Origin: Parasponia andersonii
Lineage: Eukaryota > Streptophyta > Magnoliopsida > Rosales > Cannabaceae
Length of the DNA stretch: 64,000 nt
Direction of reading: 5' to 3'
NCBI GenBank assembly: GCA_002914805.1
Contig: JXTB01000082.1
Location: 702,963 to 766,962, forward strand
Program-made: the position numbers and the translations under genes
The notes under the pieces: generated by a model
The model's input: only the letters and a program-made list of their open reading frames with translations
The model's database searches: none
Told to the model about the DNA's origin: nothing
Shown here: positions 22,694-34,390 of the stretch, piece by piece
Position numbering within the stretch: the stretch's first letter is position 1
Layout of the letters: every line of letters begins with the position of its first letter

Positions 22694-23812
22694 TTGAGTG
22701 CAGATTCTTCCTCAACCATGACCTCGACTAGCTCAGCTACTTCAAATTTTACGACACCTTTGAATGGCCGCTCCACTATCGATGAACTTTTAAGTCAATA
22801 CTTCCTGCCTTATTCTGATAGTTCAAGATTTATCATCATTTCACAGCCACTCACTGGAGTTAGCTACACCTCTTCGAGCTGTGCTATGTTGATTGCTCTC
22901 TCTATAAAGAACAAAATAGGGTTCACCGATGATTCCCTACTCAAACCTGACGGTACTGATCTGAACCTTCTCCATGCCTGGAATTGAAACAATAATATGG
23001 TGATTTCGTGGATTTTGAAGTCTTGTCTCTCAAATTTTTTTTGCTAGTGTCATATACTCTAAATCTATACAAGAATATTGGTTAGATCATAAGGATCTCC
23101 TTTAGTAGAGAAATGGCCTTAGAATTTTTCAATTGCGTCGTGAATTTATGATTTTTGTTCAGGCACAACATTCTATTAGTGTCTATTTTACTAAATTGAA
23201 GATAGTTTGGAAAGAGTTGAATAATTACAGATGTGTTTACATATATGGTAAATGCACTTGTGGTGGTGTTAAGGCATTGAATTTTTATTATCAAATGGAA
23301 TACATAATGGCTTTTCTCATAGGGCTTCACGATTCTTTTGCTCAAATTCGAGGTAATTACTGCTAATGGATCCTATGCCTCCTATCAATAAGGTTTTTGC
23401 TCTTATTTCACAAGAAGAACCACAACAGAAGGTTGGCATTCTAGCTTTTGATTCTCCCAATACTATGGCTTTTGCTGCTAAAACCAATGCCCTAAAGGGG
23501 CCTGTGTCAAATAATGGTAATTTCCATTCCAATAGTTCTGGCAATTATAATAATGGGGTTAATAGAGATATTGGAAACTTTGGAGGATACAAAGGGCAAA
23601 TGAGGGAGAGAACATTCTGTACTCATTGCAAATACCATGGTCACACAGTTGATCGCTATTATAAACTTCATGGTTTTCCACCTGGGTATCAGCCACGACA
23701 AAAGGATAGCTCATCTAATACTAATAATACCAATGTCATTCAAGTGTCTACTCTCTCCAGCTCAAGATTTCTTGCTTCTAATGACTATGTTACAGTGGGA
23801 AATTTCTTGTAA
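22694..23812 (+). pseudogene. Copia gag, broken
   Basis: From 22694 the frame gives a Ser/Thr-rich start, then QYFLPYSDSSRFIIISQPLT and AMLIALSIKNKIGF, matching the N-terminal gag_3-type domain, up to HAWN before a stop at 22985. The middle part (FVQAQHSISVYFTKLKIVWKEL, then CTCGGVKALNF) is in another frame at 23133-23366. The C-terminal part (23366-23812) has MDPMPPINKVFALISQEE and a CCHC-like knuckle FCTHCKYHGHTVDRYY at about 23614-23662, in which the last Cys is Tyr. At least two frame changes and stops prevent a full Gag. Confidence 0.85.
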
Positions 23813-23949
23813 AACCTCGATGCAAACCAGTATCAACAATTAATGTCCATGTTGTCCAACACTCTTGCTACAACTGTCAAAACCATCCCTGATTCAAATT
23901 GTTCTAGTGCTTCTTTTTCCATAGGTATATACTTTTCTGTGTTAATGAG

Positions 23950-24388
23950 TCCTATGTTTTCTTCCATGCATTATTAGATAGTTGACTCAGGAGCTGTAAG
24001 CCTCTATGGGGATGTAAAACTTAGTCTTGTATTGATTCTCAAAGATGTGGTGTTATGCCTCAATTTAAGTTTAATCTTAAATCTGTGAGTGCTCTTCCAT
24101 ATATTCACCGCTCACTGTCAATGTCCTACCTGATTCTTTCGTCATTTAGGATCTCAGCAGCTCGAAAATGATTGGCAAGGGTGATAGGTTGGAGGATCTA
24201 TACGTGCTGAACACCACAAACATCATTATAAGCAACATTTCTTCTGCATTTTCAAGTATTTCTTCCCTTATAAATGGCGTTTCTATCAATTTTTGGCAAA
24301 TAAACTGGGCCATTTATCTTCTAAGTGTTTATATACTTTGAGAAATAAGTTATATTGTGATTCTTCTAGACCTCACAAAATTAGACCT
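23950..24388 (+). pseudogene. Copia protease and GAG-pre-integrase fragment
   Basis: IVDSGA near 23977-23994 is the aspartic protease catalytic motif, preceded by a stop where Trp is usual. Further on, SSKMIGKGDRLEDLYVLNT (about 24155-24212) and LGHLSSKCLYTL (about 24305-24345) match the segment between protease and integrase. The reading ends at SSRPHKIRP (24388), exactly where the next element's LTR begins. Confidence 0.8.
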
Positions 24389-24958
24389 TGTTTTTTACGA
24401 CCGGAAATTCAAAGTCGTGACTTTTAAGTAATTTTAAATCAAAATAGTAATAAATAGTAATTTTCAAAATTTTAGAAAATTAAGTACTAAGAATTTTAGG
24501 TTTTAGTCCTTAAAAGTAATAAAATTACAATATTTGGAAACTTTTCATTAGTTTCAATTCCTTAAGAATAACCTTCATTCAAAATTCTTCACTCAAGAAT
24601 TAGAGGAATTTCAACTAATTTATTTAGAAACATTTCTATAAATCATAAATTTTGATACTGAGAGTTTAGTATTGAACTTTAGGCCTAAAATTCCAAAAAA
24701 CACTTACATAAATCATTTATAATTTCAAGTACTCAAATACGTAGTGTTATTATCCTTATACATTCACTTACTAAGAACTTTAAATTTGGCTACATATTTG
24801 TACGAGTAAAGGGAATTTAACAGAATACAAACACCCACTAGGAAGTAGGAATAGAACTGCAAGTACAAGCTAAACAACTTGTTTAACTGCCATGACAATT
24901 ACCACAATTAATTCAATACCTGAAAATGGGAGGAAATAGGGAGGTGGACATTCACATG
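24389..24958 (-). repeat. Distal part of a Tekay/Del-like gypsy 3' LTR
   Basis: The copia frame stops at 24388 and AT-rich LTR-like sequence begins with tgttttttacgacc, that is ...CGTAAAAAACA on the minus strand. It runs into the target duplication (acatg, 24954-24958) of the Athila-like element and continues at 32376. Joined, the two parts make one minus-strand LTR of about 2.6 kb. Confidence 0.55.
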
Positions 24959-26442
24959 TATGGGAGTTATTTCTAACACACAAAATACTACAAATATACG
25001 GGTCATAACAAGTAATATAGAGTAAGAGAGTATTGATCCCACGAGGTGTACCTGATTTATAAATGCTAAGTACTAACTGAAACTGGTTTCCAATTTATCA
25101 AAATGACAATATTTGATGGTTTTGTGCAAGAATTAAAATGTGAATAATAATATAAAAGGAAAAAAAGGAAATTGAAAACTAAGCAACCAAAATAATTCTT
25201 AAAGCAATAGTAGGGACCTAGGGATGCAATTTACCCTCTAACTCCTCCAACTACTAGTTTTCCTCATAAAACAATTATCTATGCAGAATTAACAACCAAG
25301 AATCTTAAAGTATTCACAAAGTCCTTTCCAAGACATAAGTAAAAATGTCTAAATAAGATAATATGTTACTCCTAACATAAATTGATTAGACGCATTAAGT
25401 TTAGTCATTCTCACACAAAGTTATACAAGTTATATAGGTATATTCCTATCCTATGCCAACTCACCCTATACTAGGTGATCTTATGATATTCTATCAATGT
25501 CCAAACCTATAATCCCCTTCCCAAGTTCATATAGATTTCACAACAACAAATTATTTAGTGGCCAAGTAAATAGATATATTAAGTTCAAGATAATATAATC
25601 AATTCAACCATGGATATCAAGAAGAATAATAGAGGAAAACTAAATAGTTAGATTACATTAGAGGTTCAATTGCCTCCCTAAAAATGGAGTTTAGCTCACG
25701 TTTATATAAGGAAAAATACAACTGATATAACAAAATAGATACATATTCAAGTGGAGAAAATAGAAGAGAAAGACAAGAGTAAAAGATAAGAAAAACTCTC
25801 TTTGAAGCTTTCCAATATGATTTTCTCCTCTTGAATTCTCTTCCTTGATGTTTTTTTCTTCCTTGGAATAGCTCTAGAAACCCTTGGCTGCTAGGATTTT
25901 CATCCCCCAGTTGTCCCCCCTCCTGAGATGAGTATAAAAGAGTTTATATAAAAGAAGCAAACTGGCCATGATCTAGAAAATCCACAACATGTTTACACTT
26001 TATGGCGCCTAAGTTGGCATTGTAGCAACGAGACGGTCGAAGAGCTGGTACTGCAGCATCAGGCTATAGCGCAACAGTGCCACATTACTTAGGAGATGGT
26101 GCAGTGGTGCCATGGGTATAGTGTCATTAATGCAACAGCACCACGGTGGTGCGACGTCGCAACACCAAGCTACTAGAGCTTTTGGCGCTGTAGTGCCCAG
26201 TTCCTTTCATATTTTCAGCACTGCTACACATTATTGAGATGTTGTTCGTCCGTCTTTGCTTACCAATAATTGAAATTGCCTTAGTTTAGCCTCAGTTTTA
26301 CTTGAAAAATCAGAATTCTCCTCTCAATGACTTCTCACTTGAAATATGCGTAAAAAAAAACCAATCAGGTAAAAAAAGCATAAAGACGAGCAATTCTTAA
26401 GTTTGAAGGCATAATAAAGATAAGTGTAAAATATACTAATCA
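24959..26442 (-). repeat. 3' LTR of Athila-like element A
   Basis: 1484 bp. On the minus strand it begins TGATTAGTATATTTTACACTT and ends ...ctcccata, where the partner has ctctaaca. A GC-rich patch at about 26005-26215 is full of gtggcgc/ggcgct/ggtgcg words; the partner has lost part of it. Confidence 0.85.
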
Positions 26443-26455
26443 AATACCCCAAACT
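26443..26455 (-). promoter_or_regulatory. Polypurine tract of element A
   Basis: Minus strand agtttggggtatt directly upstream of the 3' LTR; elements of this family use a tttggggg-like tract here. Confidence 0.75.
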
Positions 26456-28259
26456 TAAACTAAAACTCGTCCTCGAGCTAAAACAACAAAAATGAACAAG
26501 CAAGAATTAACTAAAACCTCACACAAAAAAAAAAGAAAACAAAACTAAGACAAACAACTGAAGCTTTTGAATGAGGTTAATATTGTCTCAACACTCTCTA
26601 AAAGATACATCATTCAAAAGAAACTTTGAAGCATCACAACAGTTTAGAATTTCAAATATGCTAGTGGCTTCGCTTTGTTGTCAACTCTTATCATGTGTTT
26701 AATAATTGCTTACATTTAACCAATCACACTCGGATCGCTTTATGCAGGCTTAGGATATACATTTAGAGCTATCTCAATGAAAGTGAATAAGTCATCTCAT
26801 AAGCCTGAATTTTATGTCAATCTCTACTAATATAGAACAACACTCAATCGAAGATTAATAGGTCTTGACTCGGCTTGTAATGCAGGCTTGGGTACGGGTG
26901 GATGGAATGGTATCATTTAGATTAAATCACAATATGGATGCCCTTTTTGCTCAGTGAATACAATTCTCTCAAGCATACCGCATTCGTTTCCTCCAAACTT
27001 AGATTTTGACCTATTTTCAACTATTTTTTAAAACCAACTACCAATTTAAGGTAGTCAAACTTCTTCATTCAAAAGACTTCCCCTTTTCATTCTTCATAAA
27101 CTGCTCACACTTTATCACAAGTTCAAAATTTACTTTCAGGCATATATAGTGTGAATTGAGGTTCTTTAGGAAAATATTTCTTAGTAAGAAGAGTTTATTA
27201 GCTTCCAAAATGAAAAAGGCTGAGAAATTTGCTAAAAAAAGGTGACTAAAGATATCACATTTAAAGGATAGGCTTAAAAGACTTAACCGGTCCAAAAATA
27301 ACCTACATCATTTTTTCGATTTTAATGCTATCTAGGATTTTGCCTCGATTGACAATTAAACAGGTTCTAAGAAGACATGAGACTCAAAATATTTTTAAGT
27401 CACAAGCATAAAGCTACAATAAGCAATTCAAGGTTAAATACTCACAACTATATACAAAATATGTTCAAGAGTTATTCACAAAGTAAAATTACAAAAGATT
27501 GAAGCACACAAACAGTCATGATACTAAATGTTTCCAAAGAGTTATTTCACATAAACTCACAAAAATATTATCGATCATTAACCTCTATCAAAAGCTCCAA
27601 ACAACACATAATCAAACAAATAAATAAAAAGAAAACATACTATGAAAGAAGAAAGAAAGAAACTAAGTAAACCAAAATGAAACAAAGGGAAGATATTTTA
27701 GAAGCTCACAAATTAAAATGCTCATGAAGACAAAGCAGGTAAGTATTAGAAACTCCCCCTAAACTTAAAGTGTGTATTATTCCAAATGCACTAAATATGA
27801 AATAGTAAATAGGAATGAGTACTTACCTGAGTGAAAGCCGCTCAATCGGTCTCGAAGGTATGGTGGTTGCCAAGTTAATCATTTTCGGCTTATAGTGGTG
27901 ATGGCGACAGTGCCAAATACTAGTAAGTTTATTTTTTCCCCCGGGCTGGTGGCATCGCAACACCAAACAGTGGCACCAGGGCACCAAGGCCTAAGATTCC
28001 AGCCGAAATTGGCACTAGGGCCTTAAAATAGTGTCAGGGTGCCAAAAATTCCTACAACACTTCATTTTTCTGCAATTAAGTCCTTCTATCAACACCTTCA
28101 TCACTTTTCTTCAAAACAACCATATCAAGAACTTTAACACATGTTTCTCTCTTTATTCATGATATTCTTAGGCTGCCTCCCAAGTAGCACTTGTTTAACG
28201 TCCCTTGCTTGACATAGCTATCGCTCATGAAAGATTGGGCGAGGCGAGGGATGATTTAG
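26456..28259 (-). other. 3' untranslated interior of element A
   Basis: No ORF recognised. A cluster of ggcgac, ggtggcatcgc, ggcaccagggcacc and similar words at about 27895-28050 echoes the GC-rich patch of the LTRs. Confidence 0.5.
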
Positions 28260-28510
28260 CTCGATCAAGATCTCCTCTTAGGTAGTCTTTAAGCTTTTAA
28301 ATATTCATCTTGATTCTTCTAGTTACACCATATGGAGACACATAAGTTTTTTTGAATAGCCCCAACCATCTTGACTTGAGCTTTCCTGGAAAGAGTTTTA
28401 GACAAAATAAACCAAGTACATTTCTTGGTCCTGGTTCAAAGTGATGATCATCGTGCTTCTTCTTCTTTGTCTTGCACCTCTTCGTATCCTTCTTGTAAGG
28501 CTTGTAATGG
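28260..28510 (-). pseudogene. Gypsy integrase C-terminal tail
   Basis: Minus-strand reading gives HHFEPGPRNVLGL, then LKLFPGKLKSRWLGLF and KKTYVSPYG. This corresponds to the GPY/F-like chromatin-side end of Athila integrase (FxPGxKVLLxxSRLKLFPGKLKSRW). It follows the protease ORF almost directly, so RT, RNase H and the integrase core have been deleted. Confidence 0.7.
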
Positions 28511-28566
28511 CTGGAGAAAGAGAGTGAAGGCTCTATGACTTTGTTTGATAGATTGGACTTAGAACA

Positions 28567-29127
28567 TTATTGTGGAACTTCTTTCAGTGCATTATCTTTA
28601 ATGCTCTCTTTTACCAAGTCCACTCGATAACAGTCATCGACGTCGCTAGGAGAGTCTGCCTCTTTGAACACATTGAAGGATATAACTTGATCCTCCACTC
28701 TCATAGTAAGTTCTCCCTTGTACACATCAATGACTGTCCTCCCAGTTGCTAAGAATGGTCTTCCAAGAATAATTGGAAGATTTTCATCTTCCTCCATATC
28801 AAGAACAATGAAATCAGCTGCGAAGTACAACTTATCCTCCTTCACTAGCACATTCTCGATGATTCCTTGTGGATATTTAATAGACCGATCAGTGAATTAG
28901 AGCATCGTAGTAGTTCATCTTGCTTCACCTAAACCCAGTTTTTGGAAGATAGAAAATGACATTAAATTGACGCTAGCTCCTAAATCACACAATGCCTTAT
29001 AGAAGAAACGATAACCAACTGTGCAAGGAATATTGAAGCTTCCCAGATCTTCGAGCTTAGGAGGAAGGTTATTCTGAAGAATGGCACTATATTCCTCTGT
29101 GAGAGCAACTGTCTCATATTCCCTCAA
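28567..29127 (-). pseudogene. Athila-like aspartic protease
   Basis: Minus frame reads NNLPPKLEDLGSFNIPCTVG, then ALCDLGASVNLMSFSIF, with DLGAS as the catalytic Asp motif typical of this lineage. After one stop the frame continues to FIVLDMEEDENLPIILGRPF, the flap-side block with the conserved ILGRPFLATG. Length is normal for the domain. Upstream gag is in a different, broken frame. Confidence 0.8.
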
Positions 29128-30844
29128 TCTCCTTTTCTAGAAAGGATCTCTTTCCTGAACTTAACATAGCTTGGCATTTGCTCAAGTGCCTCGGTGAAGG
29201 GATGTTGATGTGCAATTGCTTAAACACTTCCAAGAACTTAGAGAATTGTTGGTCTAGCTTCTTCTTCTTAAATTGTTGAGGAAATAACAATGGTAGATTG
29301 TAAGAACATGGCTTTGATAGTGAGGTTGGGGACTTTCGATGCTTAAATCTTGGACTAGCTTTGCTACATCACTTTCCTTGGCATGCTCCTTTTTAACAAC
29401 TTTTTCAACCATTGCTTTTGAGGGTTAAGTGGGCTTTTCAACATTTTTCACTAACTCCTTCCCACTTCTTAATATGATGGCATTACAATGCTCTTTGCCC
29501 TCATTTCTTAGATTCACCTCAGTATTATTAGGTAACACTCCTTGAGGTCAGTTGGTTAAAGTATTGGCTAATTGGCCAAGTTGTGTCTTCAAGGTTCTCA
29601 TAAAGGCTGATTGATTTTGGGAGTTGGCTTTGTTCTTTGTAATGTACTACATAAGTATCTCCTCCATAGATGGCTTTTTCTCTTATAGTGATTGCTCTTG
29701 ATTCTAGAATCCTTGATGTTGTATCATTCTTGTGTTTGGATTCTGCTCTTGTTGGTTTTGATTACTCTAAGAGAAATTTGGATAATTTTTTCATCCTAGA
29801 TTGTAAGCATTGGAATAGAGATTATTGCATTAGTGTTGATTGTGGTTCCTTATAAAGTGAGCCGACTCCATATTCAAGTGACAATAAGAGCTCAAGTGGT
29901 TGTCACCACATTGCTCATAGGCTCTAGTTGGGCTTTGGATTGCTTGCACCCTATGGATTGCCATTGAATCGAGCTTCTTGATTATTGACTCTAAATTCTT
30001 GGTCAATACACTAACTTGAGCTACCTAAAGAAATAACTTCTAACTTATTGATACTTGTAGTTCTCCTTGGATTGACATATTCAGAAGGCCATTGGTAGTT
30101 GTTTGCCACCATTTCTTCCAATAACTCATAAGTATCATCTGTTGATTTACCCATCAATGCATCACCATCCACAGCATCTACGATGGTCCTCAAATGACCT
30201 ATCAATCAATTCTAGAATGTTTGAACAAAAAGCCACTTAGGTATCCCATGTCGTGGATACCTCCTCATCAATTCCTTATAGCACTCCTAAGCCTCATACA
30301 AGGATTCATTGTCAAATTACACAAAAGAGGTGATGTCGTTCCTTAACTTAGCAGTCTTGGTTGGAGGGAAGAACTTGGCAAGAAATTTCTAAGCTAAGTC
30401 CTCCCATGTAGTGATGGATCCCAAGGGTAAGACATTCAACCAACCCTTATCCTTGTCCCTCAAGGAGAATGGAAACAACCTCAAGAGAATGGCATCCTCG
30501 CTAACTCCGTTGTGCTTAAAAATATCGCATATCTCTAGAAAATTCATGATGTGTTGGTTAGGATCATCACTAGGTAAGCCACCAAATTGACACATAGTTT
30601 GCACCATCTGAATGATTTTTGGCTTCAACTTAAATTTAATGGCATTGATAGTCGGCCTCTGAATGCTAGGATCGAAACTTTCAAGCACAGGAACTGCAAA
30701 GTCTCTTAAATGTCTAGCATTGTCTCGGTTTCCCATTACTTCTTGAGGGTTGACTGCTTGGTTCCTTTGTCTTCGATTTTGCCTCAAGTTACACTCAATC
30801 TCAGGATTGAGTGGTAAGAAATCCACACTTCTCGTGCGTCTCAT
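29128..30844 (-). pseudogene. Athila-like gag
   Basis: Starts at MRRTRSVDFLPLNPEIE (30844), about 100 bp inside the primer site. It shows FGGLPSDDPNQHIMNFLEIC and LRLFPFSLRDKDKGWL, the retrotrans_gag core. It continues with stops through LMRRYPRHGIPKWL and YELLEEMVANNYQW (30011-30205). The Gln-rich C-terminal part and LGQLANTL/LRSGKE segments run to about 29400. Gag would build the particle; this copy has several stops and frameshifts. Confidence 0.82.
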
Positions 30845-30941
30845 ATAATGAAATTAAGCACCTAAGATTCACAACAAAAGAAAAAGTTTGAATTAAATTG
30901 AAACTAATAGATATTAGTATTAACAAGTAGTAAATCATTGT

Positions 30942-30962
30942 ACTCCCCAGCAATGGTGTCAA
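30942..30962 (-). promoter_or_regulatory. Primer binding site of element A
   Basis: Minus strand TTGACACCATTGCTGGGGAG, a C-to-T-eroded form of the TTGGCGCCGTTGCCGGGGA site used by Athila elements (tRNA-Asp type). Confidence 0.75.
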
Positions 30963-30967
30963 ACACT

Positions 30968-32370
30968 TGTTAGAGCTATTTTTAACACACAAAACTCTGC
31001 AAGTATATAGGTCGAAAAGATAAATATAGAGTAAGAGAGTGTCGATCCCATGAGGAGTACCTAATTTACAAATGATAAGTACTAACCGAAATTGGTTGTA
31101 ATTTATCCAAACAACAATATTCGATGGTTTTGTGCAAGAATTAAAATGTGAATAATAATATAAAAGGAAAGAAAGGAAATTAAAAACTAAGCAACCAAAT
31201 AATTCTTTAAGCAATAGTAGGGAACCTAGGGATGCAATCTACCCTTTAACTCCTTCAACTACTAGTTTTCCTCATAAAACAATTACCCATGTAGAGTTAA
31301 CAACCAAGAATCCTAAAGTATTCACGAAGTCCTTTCCAAGACATAAGTGAAAATGTCTAAATAAGATAATATATTACTCCTAACATAAATTGACTACACG
31401 CATTAAGTTTTATCATTCTCACACAAAGTTGTACAAGTTACATAGATATATTCCTATCCTATGCAAATACCCTATACTAGGTGATCTTATGATATTCTAT
31501 CTATGTCCAAACCTATAATCCCCTTCCTAAGTTCATATTGATTTCACAACAACAATCTATTTAGTGGCCAAGTAAATAGATGTATTAAGCTAAAGATAAT
31601 ACAATCAATTCAACCATGGATATCAAGAAGAATAATAGAGGAAAACCAAATAGTTGGATTATATTAGAGGTACAATTGCCTTCCTAGAAGTGGAGTTTAG
31701 CTCATGTTTATACAAGGAAAAACACAACAGATACAACAAAATAGATACATATTCAAGTGGAGAAAATAGAAGAGAAAGACAAGAGTAAAAGGTAAGAAAA
31801 ACTCTCTTTGAAGCTTTCTAATATGATTTTCTCCTCTTGAATCCTTTTCCTTGATGTTGTTTTCTTTGTTGGAGTAGCTTTAGAAACCCGTGGCTGCTAG
31901 GGTTTTTATCCTCCAGTCATCCCCCTTCTTTAGATGAGTATAAGAGAGTTTATATAGAAGAAGCAAATAGGCTATAATTGAGAAATTCTGCAATATGTTT
32001 ACACTTCGTGGCGTTGTGGCGCCTAGGTTGGCGTTGCAACATTGAGATGGTCGAAGAGCTAGCATGACTTCATAGTGCTGCATCGCCAAGCTACTAGAGC
32101 TTTTGGCGCTTTGACCAGTTCTGCTCAGTTCCTTTCATATACTCGGCACTGCTACACACTTTTGAGATGTTGTTCGTCTGTTTTTGCTCGTTAATAATCA
32201 AAATTGCCTTAGTTTGGCCTTGGTTTTACTTGAAAATTTGGAATTCTCTTCTCAATGACTTCTCACCTGAAATATGTATCAAAAACAACTGATCAAGTAA
32301 AAAGAGCTCAAGAAGGAGCAATTCTTAAGCTCGAAGGTACAGTTTAGATAAGTGTAAAATACATTTATCA
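30968..32370 (-). repeat. 5' LTR of Athila-like element A
   Basis: 1403 bp, aligning with 24959-26442. On the minus strand it begins TGATAAATGTATTTTACACTT and ends CTCTAACA. It is about 80 bp shorter than the partner owing to loss in the GC-rich patch near 32040-32110. Confidence 0.85.
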
Positions 32371-34390
32371 ACATGCTCAGTAGAAACTTAATTACCTTTT
32401 AAAATGAATACAATTTTTGCCAAACTTTCATGGTTAATACCTTTTCGAAAATACATTTATAAACCAAGGTTATAAAACAATTGGGATTCAAAATAATCAC
32501 ATATTCAAAACTAAAACCAAATCCACATAATTGTATATAACATAAATCATCCCATCCCATAAGCTCACATTCTCTTATCACGAACTAGAGTAGCTTGTAC
32601 TATATATACTAAGTATTCTATGCCTGATACCTATCCCAGAAAACCTGAGGGACACCCATGTGTCTGTGCCTACCAAACTGGAGGGGCTGCTGAATGCCTA
32701 TGCCTATCGAGTGGGAATAATAAGAAAAATCTCGCATAGGTTTATAGGCTCTCACAGAAGGTAGGGATACTGGCCGCCCACTAAATACCGTAATGCCTAA
32801 GATGCATCACATATGTGATCCTATGATATGTACAATATTTAACAATTCACAATAACCATGCATTAAGGAATTAATCAATTCATGTCTTAAAATCTCACTT
32901 GGCATTATCTTGGGATTTACTATAACATGGGTAGTAGCACACCACTATTTTTTCCCATAATCACAATGTAATAATAAGTATAAAAATCCACAAAGTCTAA
33001 TCCCAATATAAGCCTACACATTTCAACTATTTATCAAATCATCATAAAATCACGATTTTTTTATAAATAAAATTTAATGAAATTAAATTATATAAATAAA
33101 AAATTAGGTCATTAAATCCCTACCTCAATATGGTAGCTTTACCAAGCTAAAGATGCTTGAAGAAACTTCTGTTGGTCACTTGGGTGTTCGAGTGGTTGAT
33201 TCGGGATTCAAATAAGTCCACTTGAAAAAGTGACTTTTCCACCAGAGCCTTCGATAGAAAAATAGAGGTTACCATTGAATTTAGAACATCAAAAAATGCT
33301 AGGTTAGAGACATATAGTTTGTCAAAAGAGGGCCCTAGTATGGGACCGACTTGTGACAAGCAAAGCGGTACTATTCAAAAGCCACATGCCTCAATTTTCA
33401 TGCCACCATAAAAAATAGTCATATTTTATATCAAAATTCGTCTCTCGACCTCACCGAGTCCAAATTTGAAATCAGAATTCAGTTTCGAGATCTCAAGCAT
33501 TAAATGTTCTTAAAAATCTAGAAGTTTCAAAAATATCACTATTTGAAAATATTTAGAAAATATCAACCTTTTCATTTTGAAAATCAATGCACTTCCGAAT
33601 ATTGTTTTAATGTCACAAAATCATATTTGTTCATGATTCTAACTCATTTAACATATCATATAATTTTTTTCATCCTAGATAATTATTTTATAAAAAGAAT
33701 TATAAAAATACCATATTTTAAATTAAACAAAATTACCAAATCTGGAAAACACTCACCGGCAGTGAGTTGATGTCGAAGACTGGTGGGAAATTGACGGCAG
33801 CAACGAGAGCAGTCCAGACGTGCCGTGGTGTGACCGTACGATGTTGGGCGACGGAGCTATAAGGAAAAATCTGGTTTGGTGGCATCATCTTTAGTGGCTC
33901 TGATTTGCGCCGTTAGGTGGCATCTCATGGTAGGTAAGGTCGCCACTACTTCGTCAGCGAAAGATGCTCCACACGAGTCAGCACATCTGATCGTCATTCT
34001 GGTGGTGGCCCGGTGAATGAATAGTCACCGTGGGAGTGTTTGGTTGAGAAATTTTGGGGACTTGGGGAAGAGAATGAGGAATTTTCAGAGGTTTTAAAAG
34101 CAATTTTGTAAACTATAGAGCCCCGTGTCACTTTTTGGTTTAATGAGCACTATTCTTGTTATTTATAATTTGACCCAATTTTTGAAAATTTATTACAATT
34201 AGACCCTTTAATAATTATGTTTTAGTCCCTCCGTTTGGGAATTATTTACAAAATCATCCTAATGAATCGACACGTAATTCAGCCCATATTCATTCAATAA
34301 TTCAAATTTTTATTAAATAATAATTTAATTTTTTTGAAAGAAAATTGGTGAAAGACCAAATTACCTTTATAAATTCTAATGAATTTTACA
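32371..34390 (-). repeat. Proximal part of the Tekay/Del-like gypsy 3' LTR
   Basis: On the minus strand it starts TGTAAAATTCATTAG at 34390 and includes a GC-rich leader-like section (33770-34040). A long AT-rich part follows with the phrases gagatctcgaaactg and gtggcatgaaaattgag. Lineage is inferred from the TGTAA start, the adjacent polypurine tract and overall composition. It is interrupted at 32371 by element A. Confidence 0.55.

Larger units (their letters stand above)
24959..32370 (-). mobile_element. Athila-like Ty3/gypsy element lacking RT and integrase core
   Basis: LTRs at 24959-26442 and 30968-32370, with a perfect acatg duplication outside (24954-24958 and 32371-32375). Just inside the right LTR is a minus-strand primer site related to TTTGGCGCCGTTGCCGGGGA, the Athila type. 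Going leftwards come gag, protease and a short integrase C-terminus, with no RT, RNase H or integrase core between protease and that tail. It is a 7.4-kb deletion derivative that would need a helper. It inserted into the Tekay-like LTR. Confidence 0.85.
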
